Part shown: positions 20,332-24,772 of the stretch, piece after piece
Numbering within the stretch: the stretch's first letter is position 1
Layout: each line of letters opens with the position of its first letter
DNA from: Auxenochlorella pyrenoidosa
Taxonomy: Eukaryota > Chlorophyta > Trebouxiophyceae > Chlorellales > Chlorellaceae
Assembly: GCA_001430745.1 (NCBI GenBank)
Contig: KQ481938.1
Coordinates: forward strand, 2,436,611 to 2,461,382
Reading direction: 5' to 3'
DNA length: 24,772 nt
Translations under genes and position numbers: made by a program
Notes under the pieces: model-generated
Databases searched by the model: none
What the model was told of the DNA's origin: nothing
What the model saw: only the letters and a program-made list of their open reading frames with translations

Positions 20332-23300
20332 ATGGATCAGGACGAGGCGCTTGCCCGGCAGCTGCAGGTGCGCGACATGCTTGAGCTCTCCCTGTGCTGC
20401 TCTGTTGCGCTGGAAACAACCGATGTACACAGGCCCTACTCGTCCCAAACATTGTCGCATTGCCAAGTTCCCTCTTGCAGGCGGAGGAGGATGCTGCGCT
20501 AGCGGCGGCGCTGGGGCGGGCAGGGCTCGGTGGCGCCTACGACGCCCGTGGCCGTGGCCGCATCACCAGCCTGCTGCAAGACTCGGCCAACAAGGCTTTG
20601 AACTATGAGGAGGACCTGGCGCAGGCCATGGCGCTGAGCATCATGCCGATGGACCAGCTGGCAGGGGCGGCCGAGGAGGCATGCGCTGTGAGCGCAGCGA
20701 TGGGCGAGCAGCTGCCGCTGGCGTACGAAGATGGTGAGCCCGACTTGACCAGACTTTGGTTGAAATAGATGCTGTGTGCTCATCCCTGCACCGTGGTGTT
20801 ACAGAGGGCAGCTGGCAGGCACTTGATCAGCAGGGGGGTGTTGGTTCCCGACGCCTTGGTCGCGGTGCAGGGGTGCTGCACAGCGCCCGCACAGCCCCCC
20901 CCGGACCCACGCAGCCCTCGCCCAGGAGCTGCTGGCCTGGTTCAAGACCCGGTTCTTCACCTGGGTCAACTCGCCGCCCTGCCCCACCTGCGGCGCCGCC
21001 AGCACCGCGGGCGCCGGCACCGGGGCGCCCTCGCCGGAGGAGGCAGCCCACGGGGCGGGCCGGGTGGAGCTGTACCGCTGCGGCGCCTGCGGCGCAGCTG
21101 CCCGCTTCCCGCGGTACAACGACCCCGTCAAGCTGCTGGAGACGCGGCGCGGGCGGTGCGGCGAGTGGGCCAATGCCTTCACGCTGTGCTGCCGGTGCGC
21201 CGCCTGCAGGCTTGGCCACCTGCGAGGGGCGCCGCTGGGGAGCCACCTGCAGCGCAGCCCTGGCGAGTGTCCAGTGAACCAGAGGGCCTAGGCAGCTGCC
21301 CTGCACCACCCTTGCCACGCCTCCGCACAGTGCTCTCAACCTGATCCCGCTTGCCTGTGCGTCCTGCCAACGCCTGGCAGGGCGGCGGGCCTGGATGCCC
21401 GGCTGGCCATTGACCTGGAGGACCACGTGTGGACTGAAGCCTGGTCCGAGGCGCAGAAGAAGTGGTGAGGGCTGGCGGCGCCGGCAGAGTGCGCCAGCTG
21501 CAATGAGCACGCACAGTGGGGCCGGGCCCTGCGAGCGGGAGGCTTGGAAACCGAGCGCGGCCAAGCCGGCAGCAGCCCTTGCTGTGAATCTCGGCAGCGG
21601 CCCTTGCTGCTGTCCAGGCCAGCCTTTGGTGTGTCCCTGACTTGGAGCACTGCCCCTGCTGCCACCCTCTGCCGCCCCCTTCCCCACCCCCAAGGGTGCA
21701 CCTCGACCCCTGCGAGGCCGCCTACGACAAGCCCCTGCTGTATGAGGCGGGGTGGGGCAAGCGGCTGACATACGTGCTGGCGGTGGGCCGGCACGGCGCC
21801 GCCGACGTGACGCGGCGCTACACTCAGCGCTGGGGCGAGGTGCAAATGAGGTGAGTCCAAGGGCGGCACTAGGTGGGCCGGGCCCCTGCAAGCAGGCAGG
21901 GCATGGCTGGGCGGGGGAGCTGTTCCTTGTGGCTTACGCCATGCTTCCTGCCTGAGCTGCCATGCCACAGAGCAGTATGCCCTCGGCTGCCCGCCTGCTT
22001 CCTGTCTGGGTGGGTCGCTGCACTGCTTCGACAGCTGCGTGGCTTTCTTGTGTGCTATCAGGAGAGGGCTGCTGGCCCCGGTACTGCCCACCTCGGCTGC
22101 CCCACCTTTCAGCATCCTGGGAGGCTGAGGCTGAGATGCTCTCTCTCTGGAAGGCAGTCAATTCCCAGGCTTCTCTCTCCCTGCATCCACCCTCGGCTCC
22201 CTTCCCAACCCCATTAACTGCACCCCAGGCGAACCCTGGTGGGCGAGGCCTGGCTGCAGAGCGCCCTGCGGGAGGCCACAGCCCGCTTGCGAGCGCAGCT
22301 GCCGGCAGAGGAGCTGCGGCGCCTGGAGCAGCGAGACGCCGAGGAGCAGCAGCTGCTGCTGTCGGGTGACGCACAGCTGTCCCCCGCTGAGCTGGCCACG
22401 CTGCCTGGCCGCACAACAGGCGATGCCGCCTGGCTGGCGGCCCGCGGCGAGGATGGTCGAGACGGTGCCGCTGCCCAGGCCGTGGCATCAGGCACAGTAC
22501 CCGCAGCAGCACCGACGGCGGGGAGCGGTGGCACACGCTACCGCCTGGCAAAGGATCAGGGGCTGGCGGAGGTGCAGCCGCTGCGCCTGTGCGGCGGTGC
22601 GGTGCGGGCCTCGGGCGAGAACGCCCCCGGCGAGACCGCGCGGCACGCCTACGATGGCAGCCCCCACACAAAGTGGCTGGACTTTGGCGGGCGCGCGCCC
22701 AACGCGGCGTGGCTGGAGTACCGCCTGCCCGCAGAGGCGCCGCCTGCGGTGCTGGGCAGCTGGGCGCTGACCAGCGCAAATGACGAGCCGGCGCGGGACC
22801 CGCGGCATGTGGTGCTGGAGGCATGGTCGGAAGGTGGGGGTGGTCCGCAGATGGGGTGGGTCTCAGCCTGCGTCCCGAGTCTGACTGGGAGCGCAACAGC
22901 TTGCAGGCGGTCTGTGCTGTGCCGAGCTCGGGGCGCTGCGTGCGTAGGGGTGCAGGCTGGCACAGATGGCTTGCAGCAGCTTCACAACCAGCAGGCGGCC
23001 TACCCAGCTGCTGTCCTGGTGGCATCGGCGCTCCGCCCCGCTGCAGGCTCTGGCAGCTGGACCAGGCTGGATGAGCGGGCCGCCCTGCACTTCCCTGCGC
23101 GGCACCACCGACTGGAGTTTGCCCTGCCAGCCGCCGACGATGCGCCGCCCTCCCGCCGCTTCCGCCTTCGGGTTGTCGGGGTGGCAGACCCCGCTGCAGC
23201 CAACTCGGTGCAGCTGGCCTGCCTGGACCTGTACCGCAGGACGGGGCAGGGGCAGGCGGGGCAGCAGGGCGGGCAGCAGCGGGGGCAGCAGGACGAGCAG

Positions 23301-23570
23301 CAGCGGGCCAGCCTGCAGGACCGACAGCGGGGGAAGCAGGTGGACGATGCCGGGCTGGCAGCAGAGCAGCAGCCAGCCGACTCGGCAGGAGATGCAGCAG
23401 AGCAGCAACGGGAGCGGCTGGCACAGCAGGCAGGCTCACCACTAGGCAGTACAGCAGGGCAAGTCCAGCAGGAGCAGCCGACGCAGCAGCCAGAGGTGCC
23501 TGCACCAGGCAACGCCGAGCAGGGCAGCAGGACTGACAACCCGTGGGCAGACCTCTTCTCTGCAGGCTGA
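20332..23570 (+). CDS. PNG1: Peptide:N-glycanase (peptide-N4-(N-acetyl-beta-glucosaminyl)asparagine amidase)
   Basis: Seven exons, 645 residues: 20332-20367, 20481-20733, 20915-21194, 21381-21464, 21695-21850, 22229-22833, 23047-23570. It removes N-glycans from misfolded glycoproteins retrotranslocated to the cytosol (ERAD). Visible: DEALARQLQAEEDAAL near the N-terminus; zinc-site pairs CPTC (119, 122) and CGAC (152, 155); RFPRYNDPVKLLETRRGRC; the transglutaminase-fold triad C178 (GRCGEWANAFTL), H205 (EDHVWTEAW), D222 (HLDPCEAAYDKPLLYE). Then RRYTQRW, LPGRTTGDAAW and a galactose-binding-like domain about 388-537 (YDGSPHTKWLDF, LTSANDEPARDP, VQLACLDLYRR) as in plant enzymes. The last 108 residues are a Gln-rich tail unlike the family. 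An in-frame TGA at 20308 fixes the start, so the N-terminal ubiquitin-like region of plant homologues is absent. Confidence 0.93.
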
Positions 23571-23936
23571 GTGGAACGACGCTGTTTGCTCTGCACTCAT
23601 CCCTGCCACTACATCCTAGCTCATGTCTGCGCTTCTCTGGCCCAAGGCATACTCAAGATGTGGTGTGACTTGAAAGCGTATGTGCCATAAGGCGGGGGAT
23701 GGGTGCTGATGAAATGAAATGCAGACTAGTCTTGGGTGATGACAGCAATGCACAGAGGTCAGCGCTGGCGGTGTGGCGGCTGCTGCTGGCGGCTGACCGC
23801 CAGCACCACGGCTGCAGCGCCCGCCAGGAACAGCACACGGCCCAGCCGCAAGGCCCGCCCCTGCGGCCAAAGAGGCGGCGGCCAGGGCCGTCAGCGCTGC
23901 CAACGCTGCTGGACGCGACATGCCCTGGCGCCCGGC
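23571..23936. other. Convergent intergenic region
   Basis: Between the stops of the glycanase (plus) and the coiled-coil gene (minus). One minus-strand frame starting at 23921 has a hydrophobic Ala/Leu-rich beginning, but it shows no other sign of being a gene. No TGTAA signal is seen on either strand. Confidence 0.5.
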
Positions 23937-24555
23937 TCAGTGCAGCTGCTGCTGCTTGGCTGCCTCCTGCAGCGCCTTCATGCGCGCCTCTGCAGCCGCT
24001 GCCAGACGCGCCCTTCGCACATCCGCCGCCTCATTTGCCCGCGGCTTGGCAGACAGCCTTGGCGCGGCACTTGCCTGGCCGCCGGCGCCGCTCACAGGCG
24101 CGGGCTTCGCAGTCAGCTTGCTGCTCATGGCAGCCACGGCTGCCGCGGCAAGGCCTATCTCATCGTCTGCCGCCTGCCGCGCCGCCTCTTCCTCAGCCGC
24201 CCGGCTGGCCGCCACCTCTGCTTGCCGCGCCTCCTTCTGCTTCGCCTTTTGTCGCGCGCGCTTCTCGGCCTTCTTTCGCCGCGCTTCCTCCTCAGCTGCT
24301 GCCGCCGCAGCGGCGGCGGCCTCCTGCTCTGCCGCCGCCGCAGCCGCCGCAGCTTGCTGCTGCTGCTCCTGCTGGCTGCCCACTGCTGCCGCCTCTGCCG
24401 CTGCGCCCGCTGCCGCACCCCGCGGGGCCTCTTCCGCCCCCGCTGCTGCCGGCACCTCTGCCGCGTCCCCGGCCAGCTGGTACAGCGTGACCAGCACGCG
24501 CAGCACCCGCTTGGTCTCGCTGAAGGTGGGGCGCCGCGTGGTGAAGGGCACCCGC
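23937..24555 (-). CDS. Ala-rich coiled-coil protein with VIM-like motif (last exon; 5' partial)
   Basis: A minus-strand exon follows a good acceptor (ctgccccgcag, exon begins 24555) and runs to the stop at 23937; about 205 residues. Upstream exons lie beyond the window or are unresolved. It begins RVPFTTRRPTFSETK and RVLRVLVTLYQLAGD, a compact amphipathic segment. A low-complexity Ala/Gln/Glu stretch follows, then a strongly charged helix (EEEARRKKAEKRARQKAKQK). The C-terminus carries RARLAAAAEAR, which fits the VCP-interacting motif R-x5-A-A-x2-R at 23982-24014. That would suggest binding to the p97 N-domain, but Arg/Ala-rich helices match this pattern easily by chance. The family is not recognised. 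Confidence 0.55.
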
Positions 24556-24772
24556 CTGCGGGGCAGGAGGGGGCCGGCGGGCCGGCGTTACGCGGCGGCT
24601 TCCAAGCCCCGAGCGAACTGCTGGCAGGGCCCCTGCCTGCCTGGCATGTCGATTGCGCACCCGGGCATACGATGTGTGTCCCGCCATCCATGAGATGCCC
24701 ACAAACGGCAGGCCTGCAGCCCACAGCACCGACAACGCGCCCGGCTGTGCAACGCAGGGCACCGCGGCCGGC
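24556..24772. other. Probable intron, window edge
   Basis: On the minus strand this precedes the acceptor of the coiled-coil gene. A stretch near 24650-24720 reads GLPFVGISWMAGHTSYAR in one frame and has an acceptor before it. Its phase does not fit the downstream exon through any good donor, so it is not added to the model. Confidence 0.4.

Noticed and set aside
23616..23921. Small minus-strand gene with a signal-like N-terminus
   Set aside because: It lies in the 3' region downstream of another minus-strand gene, quickly turns into unstructured sequence and has no supporting signal.
24556..24772. Extra upstream exon (GLPFVGISWMAGHTSYAR) of the coiled-coil gene
   Set aside because: An acceptor is present, but no donor gives the phase needed to join the exon starting at 24555 in its coding frame.
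1..24772. tRNA, rRNA, CRISPR array, transposon or viral insertion
   Set aside because: No cloverleaf, no direct-repeat/spacer array, no terminal inverted repeats and no transposase, integrase or capsid-like protein could be recognised on either strand.

Overview
The window is nuclear DNA from an intron-rich, very GC-rich eukaryote. The best fit is a chlorophyte green alga of the Chlorella/Trebouxiophyceae type. Five things point there: short exons with phase-consistent GT-AG (and some GC-AG) introns; strong G/C preference at third codon positions; long Ala/Gln/Gly-rich stretches; TGTAA poly(A)-type signals behind several stops; and plant-type proteins (a plant-architecture peptide:N-glycanase, a Tat-targeted DUF1499 lumen protein). 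I found no prokaryotic operon, mobile element, CRISPR array, tRNA or rRNA.

Layout. (1) 28-2470 +: 3' part of an Ala/Gln-rich coiled-coil protein unusually dense in N-X-T sequons. (2) 2898-5698 +: nine-exon nuclear-type protein with an HMG-box-like segment and basic/acidic tail. (3) 6303-7035 -: small RPB11/AC19-family RNA polymerase subunit. (4) 7359-10037 -: nine-exon gene whose C-terminal third is a second, diverged AC19-like domain joined to about 200 unrecognised residues. (5) 10344-11696 +: thylakoid-lumen DUF1499 protein, divergent from gene 4 across 306 bp. (6) 12139-14886 -: prolyl-4-hydroxylase-like 2OG-Fe(II) dioxygenase containing a hydrophobic insert; a 430-base assembly gap lies in one intron. 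(7) 15449-19430 +: 14-exon multi-pass membrane protein, tweety-like. (8) 20332-23570 +: cytosolic peptide:N-glycanase with C-terminal galactose-binding-like domain. (9) 23937-24555 -: last exon of an Ala-rich coiled-coil protein with a p97/VCP-interacting-type motif, convergent with the glycanase.

All exon joins were derived by hand from splice consensus and reading-frame phase; every listed model is frame-consistent from end to end. The genes look like an ordinary mixed nuclear neighbourhood and not one pathway. The most interesting points are the adjacent AC19-like paralogues, one fused to an unknown N-terminal region; the sequon-rich coiled-coil protein; the enrichment of GC-AG introns; and the possible p97 link of the gene next to the glycanase.
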